From assembly GCA_020633075.1 (NCBI GenBank), contig JACKEI010000006.1, positions 62,001 through 126,000 on the forward strand: DNA of 64,000 bases, read 5' to 3'. The translations under genes were made by a program, and so were the position numbers. Positions 41,259-49,791 of the stretch are shown piece after piece (the stretch's first letter is position 1; each line of letters opens with the position of its first letter). The notes below the pieces were generated by a model. The model was not told the origin of the DNA. It made no database searches and worked only from the letters and a program-made list of their open reading frames with translations. The stretch comes from Sandaracinaceae bacterium. GTDB taxonomy: Bacteria; Myxococcota_A; Polyangia; Polyangiales; Houyiibacteriaceae.

Positions 41259-42587
41259 CTATTCGCTCGCGGTGTCGTCGTCGCCCGGGTTGGCGAGCTT
41301 GCGCGTCCACAGGATGGCGTCCTGCCGCGTGTCGCCCACGAGCACACCCTGCGCCAGCAGACCCGTCTTGCGGAAGCCGCACGCCAGGTACACCGAGGCC
41401 ATCTCGACGTCTTCGCTGGGCGTGAACCCGAAGCCCGCGACGATACCGCGGTCCTTCAGGGCGTCGCACATGTCCATCATGGCCCACGAGACCGCGAGCA
41501 GGCCGTCTTGGTCTTCCGGGCGCCGCAGCACCTCCACCAGGGAGTGCCCGAAGCAGTCCTCGTACTCCGCCGACAGGTAGTTCACCGGCGCCTTCTTGTA
41601 GCTGCACGAGTAGTACATGCGTGCCGCGTCGCGGCCGAAGGCGTCGAAGGAGCCGAAGCCAGTCACACGCTTCCACAGCGCGTCACGGGCCGCGAGCGCC
41701 TCCTCTTCGCTGACCTCCTGGACCGACGCGCTCTTGGGCTTGGGGTCCAGGGTGTCCAGCAGCTTCTTCGCGGCGGTGATGGTGCGGTCGGCCACGCGCA
41801 TGTCGCGCTCGCTGACCTCGACCGAGGCCACGCGCTCACCGATGACGCAGCCGCAGAGGTGCCCATCGCTGCGCTTGTAGAAGCCGGGGATGGTGCCCTC
41901 GCGGACGAAGCCCACGCGCGTCCAGCTGGACACTTCGTCCTTCTCGACGAGCGTGATGACCTTCTGGATGCCCTCCTGCTTGGCCACCGACTGGATGTAG
42001 AGGCGCTTGGCCGGCAGCGCGCCGGCACGGAAGTCCACCACGCGGATGAAGCGCGTGCGGCGGTTCAAGATGACGCACAGGTACGCGCTGTCGCTGCGGA
42101 AGTAGAGCTCCTCGACGGCGGGCTTGCTGGGGTCGCGCTGGGGCAGGGTGGCGTTGGCGCGACCCTTCACCTTGGGCTTACCAGAGGCCTTCGTCGGAGC
42201 CGCCTCGGTCTCGGTCTCGACCTCGGGGGCGACGGCCGCCGTCAGCTCCGGCTTGTCGGCCTTGCTGGGCTTCTTCGCCGTAGAGGCCTTGGGCGGCTTC
42301 GCGGCCGCCTTCTTGGCAGGCGCTGCGGCAGGCTTGGGCTTCTTGGGAGCCGCCTTGGGCGCTGTCTTCTTGGTCGCCGCCTTCTTGGGGGCTGCCTTCT
42401 TCGCCGTCTTGGGAGCCGCCTTCTTCACGGCCGCCTTCTTGGGGGCTGCCTTCTTGGGCGCCGCCTTGGTAGCCTTCACAGCGGCCTTCTTGGGAGCCTT
42501 GGCGCTAGCCGGCTTGGACTTGGTGGGCGACTTTTTGGCAGGCGCGACGGTGGCCTTCTTTTTGCTGGAAGCTTTTTTCGTGGCCAT
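41259..42587 (-). CDS. Histone-H1-like Lys/Ala tail fused to an AblB-like acetyltransferase
   Basis: 442 residues from the ATG at 42587, with GAGG 10 nt upstream. Residues 1-112 are a basic tail with 39 Lys and repeats of KKAAPKKAA, as in histone H1 and bacterial AlgP-like proteins, so DNA binding is likely. An acidic/Ser spacer reaches about 150. Residues 155-245 (KVITLVEKDEVSSWTRVGFV, then REGTIPGFYKR) and 300-432 (MASVYLACGFRKTGLLAQGV, then DAILWTRKL) resemble the two halves of AblB, the GNAT N-acetyltransferase of beta-lysine. Such a fusion could acetylate nucleoid proteins or itself. No lysine aminomutase partner is in the window. The acetyltransferase call is from pattern memory only. 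Confidence 0.7.
   Translation of the reverse strand: MATKKASSKKKATVAPAKKSPTKSKPASAKAPKKAAVKATKAAPKKAAPKKAAVKKAAPKTAKKAAPKKAATKKTAPKAAPKKPKPAAAPAKKAAAKPPKASTAKKPSKADKPELTAAVAPEVETETEAAPTKASGKPKVKGRANATLPQRDPSKPAVEELYFRSDSAYLCVILNRRTRFIRVVDFRAGALPAKRLYIQSVAKQEGIQKVITLVEKDEVSSWTRVGFVREGTIPGFYKRSDGHLCGCVIGERVASVEVSERDMRVADRTITAAKKLLDTLDPKPKSASVQEVSEEEALAARDALWKRVTGFGSFDAFGRDAARMYYSCSYKKAPVNYLSAEYEDCFGHSLVEVLRRPEDQDGLLAVSWAMMDMCDALKDRGIVAGFGFTPSEDVEMASVYLACGFRKTGLLAQGVLVGDTRQDAILWTRKLANPGDDDTASE
42258..42587. repeat. Lys/Ala/Pro-codon repeat tract of the histone-like tail
   Basis: Imperfect tandem repeats of units reading, on the minus strand, as Lys-Lys-Ala-Ala-Pro and variants (for example CTTCTTGGGGGCTGCC on the plus strand). 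They encode residues 1-110 of the fusion protein. The tract keeps frame, and length variation among strains is expected. Confidence 0.7.
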
Positions 42588-42768
42588 CAAACTGCGAACC
42601 TCTCAAGATTGCGGAATTCCTCGCACTTCGGGGCCGGGACTGTAGGCCGCTCGGCTACATGTGTCAATCGGCCGAAAGTGCCTGGAAAGAAGCCCCCCGG
42701 ATGCCTCTCGTATGGCCCCGCGGAGTGCGCCGAGCGCGGGGTTGCCGACCCATGGCATACTCGGGTCC

Positions 42769-45312
42769 ATGAAATCGATTGTCGCGCTCGCCGCGCTCGC
42801 GTGTCTGGTGACTTTTCCTGGCTGTAGCTGTGAGAGCGGCGTGCCGCACCGCGACGCGGGCGGAGGCGACAGCAGCACCGACGGGGGCGGCAATGACGGG
42901 GGCGGCGACGCGGGCGGAAACGACGGGGGCGGTAGCTGCACCGGGCTCGTCGAGTGCGGAGACGACTGCTGCGCGAGCAACGAGTTCTGTGACCCCAACA
43001 CGATCTGCTGTGCGTACAGCGCCGCCTGCGGAGACCGTTGCTGCGGCGACGGGGAGACGTGCCTCGGGGCGGTCTGTCACATCGCGTGCAGCCCGAGCGA
43101 GGTGCGCTGCTCCGACGCTGCCGGCACGGAGACCTGCTGCGGCGCGTCGCAGGTGTGCGCGTCGGGGGCGTGCTTCACGCCGGTCACCTCGTGCGTGGAC
43201 TTCATCGACTGCCCAGACGGCCAGTACTGTGAGCTCAGCGTCAATGGCGGCACCTGCCTGCCGCAGCCCGGCGGTGAGGTCTGTCAGCTGACGCCCATGG
43301 GCTCGAGCGTCGTCCCGGAGGTCGTCTGGCAGTGGCCGGCCAGCGCGGGCGCCTCGCTCCAGGTACCCACGTCCGACCAAGTGATGATGACGCCGATGGT
43401 CGCGAACCTGACCGACGACAACGGCGACGGCGCCATCGATGAGCGGGACAATCCCGACGTCGTGTTCATCAGCTACGTCGACGGGAACTACACCCAGAAC
43501 GGGGTCCTGCGTGTGGTCGACGGCACGACCGGCGACGACATCTGGAGCGCCACGACGGCGGCGCACTACGTCGCCCCGGGTGGGCAGGTGGCCATCGGCG
43601 ACATCGATGGCGACGGGCGACCGGAGATCGTCGCGTGCTCGGCGAACGGCACGACCACGGGCCCCCTGGTCGCCTTCGAGGACGACGGGACGTTCAAGTG
43701 GATGTCCGGCAACGCGAACGTGCGCTGCGGCCAGGCGGGCCCCAGCATCGCGGACCTGGACGGCAACGGAACCGTGGAGGTCTTCGTGCGCTACACGGTC
43801 GTCAACGGCGCAGACGGGACGTACATCGATCACGAGCTGTGTGACGGAATCGGCAACGTCGGCGCGATCGTGCGCGACTCGCACGACCCATGCGACTACA
43901 CCACGGCCGCCAACGTCGACGGTGACCCGGAGCTCGAGCTCGTGGGCGGCAACGTCGTGTTCGACTTCGACGCGACGACGGGGCTGACGCCCCTGTGGGA
44001 CTTCCGCAACTGCAGCAACAGCCCGAACTGCCGCAACGACGGATACCCGGCGCTCGCGGACTTCGACGGGGACGGCGCCCCCGAGCTCGTGGTCGCGGAG
44101 TCGTCCTGGCTGACCGGCAGCACCACGCCGGCGGGTCAGGCCTACCAGGGCGACCACTGGCTCGTGGTCCGCGACGCGGCCACAGGCGTGATCGTGGCCG
44201 GGCCCATCGACGTCAACCGCGTGGCCCCGCCCACTGGCGACGCCACCACGTGCGTGACCGTCGCCGGACAGCAGGTCTGCCGCGTCGCGGGCGGCGGACC
44301 GCCTACCGTCGGGAACTTCGACGCGAGCGACCCGAACCCCGAGATCGCGCTGGCAGGCGCGTACAACTACGCGGTCTTCGACGTGGACCTCAGCCAGGCT
44401 ACGCCCGCCACGCGCGTGACCGAGCTGTGGCATCGCACCACGAACGACGACTCGTCGCGCAAGACGGGTTCGAGCATCTTCGACTTCGACGGAGACGGCG
44501 CGGCGGAGGTGGTCTACAACGATCAGGTCTGGCTCCGCGTGATGGATGGACGCTCGGGAGACACGGTGTACTGCCGCTGCAACACCAGCGCGACGCTCTG
44601 GGAGTACCCGGTGATCGCGGACGTCGACGACGACGGTCACGCGGAGATCGTGCTGGCCAGCAACACGAACAGCGCGGCCAACATGGGGACCTGCGCCGCG
44701 GTCGCCGGGGATCAGTGCACGGCAGACGAGATCACCGCCGGCCGGAACACCAGCACACCCGGCGTGCGCGTGCTGCGCGGTCCGGGTGACGGTTGGATCG
44801 GCACGCGGCGCATCTGGAACCAGCACGCGTACCACGTCACCAACATCACGGAGTCCGGGCGTGTGCCCACCGTGGAGACGCGCAACTGGACCATCGGCGC
44901 GCTCAACAACTTCCGTCTGAACGTGCAGCCGGGCGCCACGAACCAGCCCGACCTGCGGCCGCGCAACCTGTCGGTCGATGTGTCGACCTGCCCCGCGACG
45001 ATGCGCGTCTACGTGGAGGTCTACAACGCCGGGTGGTCTTCCGCGCCCGCCGGTGTGCCCGTCTCGTTCTACGGCGGCGAGGCGCCCACCCTCACGTACT
45101 TCACGGGCATCGCGACCACGCGCGTGCTGCTGCCGGGGGAGTTCGAGCTGGTGTCGGTGGAGTTCACGCTCACGCCGGGCTCGGAGTACGACCCGCGCCA
45201 GTTCCAGGTGGTGGTCAACGACCCGGCGCACACGCCGACTACCTCGCTCGTCGAGTGCCGGAGCGAGAACAACACGGCGACGGGGACCGCCGCCTGCTTC
45301 CCCTTCGGCTGA
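42769..45312 (+). CDS. VCBS/FG-GAP-repeat lipoprotein with CARDB-like end
   Basis: 847 residues from the ATG at 42769. The signal peptide ends in FPGC, giving a lipidated C19. A Gly/Asp linker follows, then a Cys-rich stretch at about 60-165 (CCASNEFCDPNTICCAYSAA). The main body holds FG-GAP/VCBS calcium-binding repeats such as VAIGDIDGDGRPEIVACSAN, ALADFDGDGAPELVVAESSW and VIADVDDDGHAEIVLASNTN, forming an integrin-like propeller. The last 110 residues (NQPDLRPRNLSVDVSTCPAT) look like a CARDB adhesion domain. It probably mediates adhesion. CATACT ends 7 nt before the ATG. Its 3' end overlaps the DUF2330 gene tail to tail by 74 bp. Confidence 0.85.
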   Translation: MKSIVALAALACLVTFPGCSCESGVPHRDAGGGDSSTDGGGNDGGGDAGGNDGGGSCTGLVECGDDCCASNEFCDPNTICCAYSAACGDRCCGDGETCLGAVCHIACSPSEVRCSDAAGTETCCGASQVCASGACFTPVTSCVDFIDCPDGQYCELSVNGGTCLPQPGGEVCQLTPMGSSVVPEVVWQWPASAGASLQVPTSDQVMMTPMVANLTDDNGDGAIDERDNPDVVFISYVDGNYTQNGVLRVVDGTTGDDIWSATTAAHYVAPGGQVAIGDIDGDGRPEIVACSANGTTTGPLVAFEDDGTFKWMSGNANVRCGQAGPSIADLDGNGTVEVFVRYTVVNGADGTYIDHELCDGIGNVGAIVRDSHDPCDYTTAANVDGDPELELVGGNVVFDFDATTGLTPLWDFRNCSNSPNCRNDGYPALADFDGDGAPELVVAESSWLTGSTTPAGQAYQGDHWLVVRDAATGVIVAGPIDVNRVAPPTGDATTCVTVAGQQVCRVAGGGPPTVGNFDASDPNPEIALAGAYNYAVFDVDLSQATPATRVTELWHRTTNDDSSRKTGSSIFDFDGDGAAEVVYNDQVWLRVMDGRSGDTVYCRCNTSATLWEYPVIADVDDDGHAEIVLASNTNSAANMGTCAAVAGDQCTADEITAGRNTSTPGVRVLRGPGDGWIGTRRIWNQHAYHVTNITESGRVPTVETRNWTIGALNNFRLNVQPGATNQPDLRPRNLSVDVSTCPATMRVYVEVYNAGWSSAPAGVPVSFYGGEAPTLTYFTGIATTRVLLPGEFELVSVEFTLTPGSEYDPRQFQVVVNDPAHTPTTSLVECRSENNTATGTAACFPFG

Positions 45313-47020
45313 ACAATGGCGCGCGGCCGACGAGCGCCAGCAGGGCGAACGCCACGAGCGCGCACGGCACCCCGCGGCTCCGCACGGGGCCGTGGGTCGC
45401 GCAGCCAGCGACCGTGGGCTCGACCGGCAGGGGGGGAGGCGGCGGGGGCAGCTCCGGAACCGTGGTGACGAGCGCCGGCTGCTGCCTGGTGGGAGCGATC
45501 GGGACCAGCGCCGCCGCGGCGGGGTTCCAGGCGCTGCCCTCGCCTCGGTAAGGCGCCGACGCCGCCGCCCCCACACCCGGCTGCGGCGCAGCGGACAAGC
45601 CCGGCGGCGTCAGGGGCGCGCCGCCGCGCGCACCGCCCGCGCGCTCGCTGCTGGGAGGCGGGCCCCAGCGGCCCCGCACCGGGTCCTGGCAGGTGATGGG
45701 GCCCGCGAAGGCGTGGCGGATCGCGTAGCGGGCCTGGAAGTTGTTCATGGTGGCGGGCTGCGCCCCCTGGCCCGGCGTGGTCTCGCGGCCCCCTTCGATG
45801 GGCGGCGCCGCGCGAAACACCAGGTCTTCGCCCAGCCCGGTCGGCGCGTAGCGGTAGTGCAGCCGAGTCAAGACGTAGCTCGGCTGCGCCATGCGGCCGG
45901 GAGGCCGGACGCCACCGCCGGGCAGGGCGCGACCCCGCGGAGTGGGGCTGCTGGGCAGAGGGCGACCGGGGGGACCTGAAGGAGCGCCGCCCAGCGTGTT
46001 CGCGCCCAGCGTCTGCAGGTCCGTCGGGCTGAGGCCGGACTGGCCACCGGGACAGGGGTCGCAGGAGCTCGCCTGCCACGCGTACTCGGTGACCACCGCG
46101 CCCGGGTTCGCCACCAGCGTCTCGCGAAACAGTGCCTCGTAGAAGCGGCCGAACTCGTCGCGCGTGCGGTCCTGCACGTTGATGTTGGTGGGCACCGTGA
46201 CGTTCGGGTAGTTGGCCACCTCGTAGCGCTGGTTGGGCGCGAGGATGTGCACCAGCAGCTCCTGCTCGCCGCCGGAGTTCAGGAGCCCCAGGCGCACCGG
46301 CAGGCTGAAGCTCTCGCTCTCGTAGCTGACCCGCAGCGGCGAGAGCACGGCGCGCCCCTGCTCGAAGGTCACGCGCGAGACGTCCACCTTGGCCACGAAG
46401 AACTTCATGTGCTGCTGCACGTACGGCCGCAGCACCGCCTCGGCGCCGGCCGGGATCTGGTAGCCGTTCTGGCGCAGCCACCGGTCGAGCGCGCCCGAGT
46501 CGTTGGCGCTCAAGATGACGATCTCGTACTCCCCCACCGCGAACTGCGCCTCGACGACGACCTGCCCAACGCCGGCAGGCGCAGACCGCGCCGCATCACC
46601 CATCACGCGGCCACGACCGGTCGCGCGCGGCGCCATCGGGACCTCGCGCGCGCAAGGGTCGCGCTCCCAGTACTCCACCAGGCGGGGCGCGGCGAGCTGG
46701 TTCACGCGCTCGAAGACCCCTCGATCGAGGGTGTGCACGTCCTCTTCGTGCAGCACCACCGGCACGGGCACCACCATGGCGAAGTCGCTGGGCGGACCCT
46801 GGTAGTCGTTCTGCATGGACAGCACGGTGCGCGTGCCGTCTCGCATGAGCACCACGTGCGTGCCCGCGTTCTGCAGCTGGGCGCCCGAGCCAGCCACGTA
46901 GAAGCCGCAGAAGGCGCGTGCGTCCCCCGGGGTCAGGGCCGCGCAGGCCAGCAGGGCGCACGCCAACGCACGGATGCGCGCGGGGCCGCGGGCGCGGGAA
47001 GACGAGTCGAGAACCTTCAT
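45239..47020 (-). CDS. DUF2330 protein with a myxobacterial C-terminal sorting-like tail
   Basis: 593 residues from the ATG at 47020, with GGAGG 6 nt upstream. The signal peptide is residues 1-36 (ends DARA), then FCGFYVAGSG, the start typical of DUF2330 proteins. The DUF2330 domain (MQNDYQGPPSDFAMVVPVPV, then HMKFFVAKVDVS) runs to about 430. A Pro/Gly/Arg-rich linker follows. Near the end, AGCATHGPVRSRGVPC is followed by a hydrophobic helix and RRGSRRR. This resembles MYXO-CTERM signals (Cys, helix, basic), which are cut and lipidated at the surface. The final 17 residues beyond are unusual. Function of DUF2330 is unknown. Confidence 0.8.
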   Translation of the reverse strand: MKVLDSSSRARGPARIRALACALLACAALTPGDARAFCGFYVAGSGAQLQNAGTHVVLMRDGTRTVLSMQNDYQGPPSDFAMVVPVPVVLHEEDVHTLDRGVFERVNQLAAPRLVEYWERDPCAREVPMAPRATGRGRVMGDAARSAPAGVGQVVVEAQFAVGEYEIVILSANDSGALDRWLRQNGYQIPAGAEAVLRPYVQQHMKFFVAKVDVSRVTFEQGRAVLSPLRVSYESESFSLPVRLGLLNSGGEQELLVHILAPNQRYEVANYPNVTVPTNINVQDRTRDEFGRFYEALFRETLVANPGAVVTEYAWQASSCDPCPGGQSGLSPTDLQTLGANTLGGAPSGPPGRPLPSSPTPRGRALPGGGVRPPGRMAQPSYVLTRLHYRYAPTGLGEDLVFRAAPPIEGGRETTPGQGAQPATMNNFQARYAIRHAFAGPITCQDPVRGRWGPPPSSERAGGARGGAPLTPPGLSAAPQPGVGAAASAPYRGEGSAWNPAAAALVPIAPTRQQPALVTTVPELPPPPPPLPVEPTVAGCATHGPVRSRGVPCALVAFALLALVGRAPLFSRRGSRRRSPSPCCSRSGTRRAR

Positions 47021-47123
47021 TTCAGCCTCCAAGGTGCTGTGACCCCAAGGCGCGCCCACGGCTTGGGCATCTCGCCCGAAGCGATCTTGCCATGCGGAGC
47101 GAACGACTGGCCGAACGTTGCGC

Positions 47124-48134
47124 ATGTCCCTGATTGGTGTTAGTCAAACTACCCGAACGAGTCGAGAGATCACCTTGTCGCGGACATCTACATCACAAGG
47201 CTTGGACGTACCCGTCGAGCCGTTCGAGCTCCCGATGCCGAGCACGTTGGCGCGCGTGCTGCGTGACGCCCTTCAGCTCGGTCATGGTGAGATCGTCGTC
47301 CACGTCGACGGCGCACAGGACCGCATCTTCCTCTCAGGTGGTGCCATCGCGTGGGTCGCCTCCGAGGACTCGACTGGTGGCCTGGCGCAGCTGATGGTCT
47401 CCCAGCGACTCGCGTCCCGCGAGGCGCTCATCACGATCTGGAAACGCTGTCGCGCATCCGGCCGCAACTTCGCGGAGAGTCTGGTCGAGGATGGCATCGT
47501 CGACCGACACGCCATGCGCGCTGCCCTGCTGGAATACAACGCACGCCAGTTGGCGGCGCTGGCCGCGAGAGCAGCTCGCGGTCGCGTCATGTTCCACTCG
47601 GTGGAGCGAAGCTATGCGTCGGAGCTCTGCTTCTCGCTGCAAGAGCTCGCCGCCGAGGTCGCCCGCTTGGGCGAGCTCTCATCTACGGGGGTCCGCGTGC
47701 GGGCCCCCGAGGCCAGCGTCCATCGCGACGCAACATCCCCCCCACACAGTCCCTGGAGCCACGTTCACATGTCCACTATCGCCACCAGCCTCGAACAGAT
47801 CATGACCCTCGAAGGCGCCATCGCCGCCGCCCTCGTCGACTGGGAGTCGGGTCTCACACTCGGCGTGGTCGGCGGCTCGCCGGGGTTCGACATCGAGCTC
47901 GCAGCGTCCGGAAACACGTCCGTCGTGAAGGCCAAGATGCGAGTCATGAAGGACCTCGGTATCCCTGGCGCCATCGAAGACGTGCTCATCACCCTCGAGA
48001 GCCAGTACCACATCATCCGCCCCCTCACGCGCAACCCGGCGCTGTTCCTGTACGTGGCGATCGACAAGGCGCGTGGCAACCTCGGGCTCGCGCGCCACAA
48101 GATGCGCTCGGTGGAAGACGGCCTGAAGCTCTGA
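47124..48134 (+). CDS. DUF4388 / roadblock-LC7 fusion protein
   Basis: 336 residues from the ATG at 47124. Residues about 30-170 form a DUF4388 (PatA-type) domain (MPSTLARVLRDALQLGHGEI, then IFLSGGAIAWVASEDSTGGL). From residue 216, an in-frame ATG at 47769 opens a roadblock/LC7 domain (MSTIATSLEQIMTLEGAIAA, then ITLESQYHIIRPLTRNPALF). In Myxococcus, the roadblock protein MglB is the GAP of the polarity GTPase MglA. Here the MglA-like GTPase gene follows 22 nt downstream. This suggests a polarity or secretion switch. A shorter roadblock-only product from 47769 is conceivable. The start is uncertain. Confidence 0.8.
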   Translation: MSLIGVSQTTRTSREITLSRTSTSQGLDVPVEPFELPMPSTLARVLRDALQLGHGEIVVHVDGAQDRIFLSGGAIAWVASEDSTGGLAQLMVSQRLASREALITIWKRCRASGRNFAESLVEDGIVDRHAMRAALLEYNARQLAALAARAARGRVMFHSVERSYASELCFSLQELAAEVARLGELSSTGVRVRAPEASVHRDATSPPHSPWSHVHMSTIATSLEQIMTLEGAIAAALVDWESGLTLGVVGGSPGFDIELAASGNTSVVKAKMRVMKDLGIPGAIEDVLITLESQYHIIRPLTRNPALFLYVAIDKARGNLGLARHKMRSVEDGLKL

Positions 48135-48156
48135 GCGCGGCTGATGGAGGCACGCT

Positions 48157-48864
48157 TTGGCGTACCTAGATCCAGAGTCTGACGTACTGACCCTGCGGGT
48201 CGTGTACGACGGGCCCGCTGGTGCCGGCAAGACGACCAACGTGCGCGTGCTGCACGAGACACTGCTCAGCGCGCGCAGCGGTGCGCTCTGCTCGCCCGGT
48301 TCTACGCAGAGGCGCACCGAGTTCTTCGACTGGCGGGCGTTCGACGGCGGCTTCCTCGGCCGCCACCCGGTCCGCATACACATCGTCGCGGTGCCTGGTC
48401 AGTGGAGCCATCGTGAGCGTCGGCGGCTGCTCTTGCGTTCGGCGGACGCCGTGTGCTTCGTCGCCGACGCGTCGGCGCCGGTCGCGCTGCAGGCACGCAT
48501 GATGAAGAGCTTGCTCGGTATGCAACCCAACATGGCCGCGAAGCTCGTTCTGCAGCTCAACAAGACCGACCTGTCCACTGCTTCGAGCACCCGTGACTTC
48601 GTGGCCGAGCTCGGCGCACCACCAGGCACACCGGTGGTCCAGGCCACCGCTCACGAGAACTCAGGTGTCGCGCACACCTTCTCGATGGCGACGCGGCTCG
48701 CGACGTCTTCCGTTCGAGACACGGTGGCGAACATGGACCTCCACTCCGTGTCCGTGGCCATGTCGATGACACCGGAGGAGCTCTACGAAGAGATCCAGGC
48801 GCTGGAGAGCCTCTCCTGGCGCGGCACGGATCATGATGCCGACAACAGCTGGTCGAACGACTGA
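48157..48864 (+). CDS. MglA-like small GTPase
   Basis: 235 residues from a TTG start, with a strong GGAGG 6 nt upstream (48146-48150). GTPase motifs are G1 GPAGAGKTT at 19-27, a G3-like VAVPGQ followed by WSHRERRRLLLRSADAVCFV, and G4 NKTD. As in MglA, G3 has no Asp in the usual DxxG form (AVPGQ). The C-terminal 70 residues add a Ser/Thr-rich and acidic tail (MSMTPEELYEEIQALE). It should switch with the roadblock protein encoded 22 nt upstream. Targets are unknown. It is not a close copy of motility MglA, so a paralogous role is likely. Confidence 0.85.
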   Translation: MAYLDPESDVLTLRVVYDGPAGAGKTTNVRVLHETLLSARSGALCSPGSTQRRTEFFDWRAFDGGFLGRHPVRIHIVAVPGQWSHRERRRLLLRSADAVCFVADASAPVALQARMMKSLLGMQPNMAAKLVLQLNKTDLSTASSTRDFVAELGAPPGTPVVQATAHENSGVAHTFSMATRLATSSVRDTVANMDLHSVSVAMSMTPEELYEEIQALESLSWRGTDHDADNSWSND

Positions 48865-48912
48865 GGCTCACTTCCCGGTTGGCGTGCGTCGCATGGCGCC
48901 CTCTTGCGCGCG

Positions 48913-49791
48913 TCAGCTGTTCGTCGGCACGACCACCTTCTCGTAGTACTTCTCGAGCCCGTCGATCTTCTTCTGCAGGTCGCCGCCCGCCATGGGCACG
49001 CCGTAGAAGAGCCAGGGCACGCCGATGATGTCGGTCACGCCTGCGTCCTCGAGCTTCTTGTACGCGTCCGGCGTGAAGGCGTCCGTCACCACCGCCTGGA
49101 TCTCGAAGGGCTTATTGTCGGTCCCGTACTCCTTGCGCAGCTCGTTGAGCTTGCCCACCGTCTCGAGGATCTTCTTGGTGGGCAGCATGGCCGACGACCA
49201 TCCGTCACCGTACTTCGCGGCGCGCCGCAGCCCCGGCAGCGTGTGCCCGCCCAGGTAGAGGGGCACGGGCTTGGTGGGCGCCGGGCTCATCTGGATCTTG
49301 CCGAAGTCGTAGTGCTCGCCGTGGAACTCGACCATGCCGCCCCCCAGCAGCTTCTGGAGGATCTGGATGTCCTCGTCCATGCGCGCGCCGCGCGTCTCGA
49401 AGACCTCGCCGCACCACTTGAACTCCTCCGGCAGCCAGCCCAGGCCCGCGCCGAAGCCGAAGCGGTTGTTGCTGATGGCGGCCAGCGAGCCGACTGTCTT
49501 GGCCACCAGCACGGGGTTGCGCACCGCCAGCTTCACCACGCTGGTGTAGAAGAAGATGCTCTCGGTCGCGCCCGCCATCGCGGCGGCACCCACGAAGGGG
49601 TCGATCCACGGCGTCTCGGCGCCCCACATGCGCTTGCCGTCGGTGGTGTAGGGGTACGGCGCGGAGACCTCCTCCGAGAAGAAGATGGAGTCCGGCAGCA
49701 CGACGGCGTGGTAGCCGATGCGCTCTGCGGCCTGCGCGAGGGGGATGTACTGCTCGGGCTCGCTCATGGCGATGGAGACGCTGAACTTCAC
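48913..49791 (-). CDS. LLM-class F420- or FMN-dependent oxidoreductase
   Basis: 292 residues from the GTG at 49791, with AGGAG 6 nt upstream. The luciferase-like monooxygenase TIM barrel is clear: FSVSIAMSEPEQYIPLAQAA, then RIGYHAVVLPDSIFF, then NRFGFGAGLGWLPEEFKWCG and VPLYLGGHTLPGLRRAAKYG. The last two are the flavin/phosphate loops of this superfamily. Family members reduce or oxidise steroids, glucose-6-phosphate or other substrates using F420H2 or FMNH2. The cofactor cannot be decided here. It is a single gene whose upstream region holds a long hexanucleotide array. Confidence 0.85.
   Translation of the reverse strand: MKFSVSIAMSEPEQYIPLAQAAERIGYHAVVLPDSIFFSEEVSAPYPYTTDGKRMWGAETPWIDPFVGAAAMAGATESIFFYTSVVKLAVRNPVLVAKTVGSLAAISNNRFGFGAGLGWLPEEFKWCGEVFETRGARMDEDIQILQKLLGGGMVEFHGEHYDFGKIQMSPAPTKPVPLYLGGHTLPGLRRAAKYGDGWSSAMLPTKKILETVGKLNELRKEYGTDNKPFEIQAVVTDAFTPDAYKKLEDAGVTDIIGVPWLFYGVPMAGGDLQKKIDGLEKYYEKVVVPTNS

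Noticed and set aside
42664..45576. 970-codon minus-strand frame across the VCBS gene
   Set aside because: Exactly opposes a clear VCBS lipoprotein with signal peptide and calcium-loop repeats; its own product is Arg/Ala/Val-rich with no domain.
47769..48134. Separate roadblock gene
   Set aside because: The frame is continuous with DUF4388 and no stop lies between, so a fusion is the simplest reading; a second internal start is noted as a possibility only.
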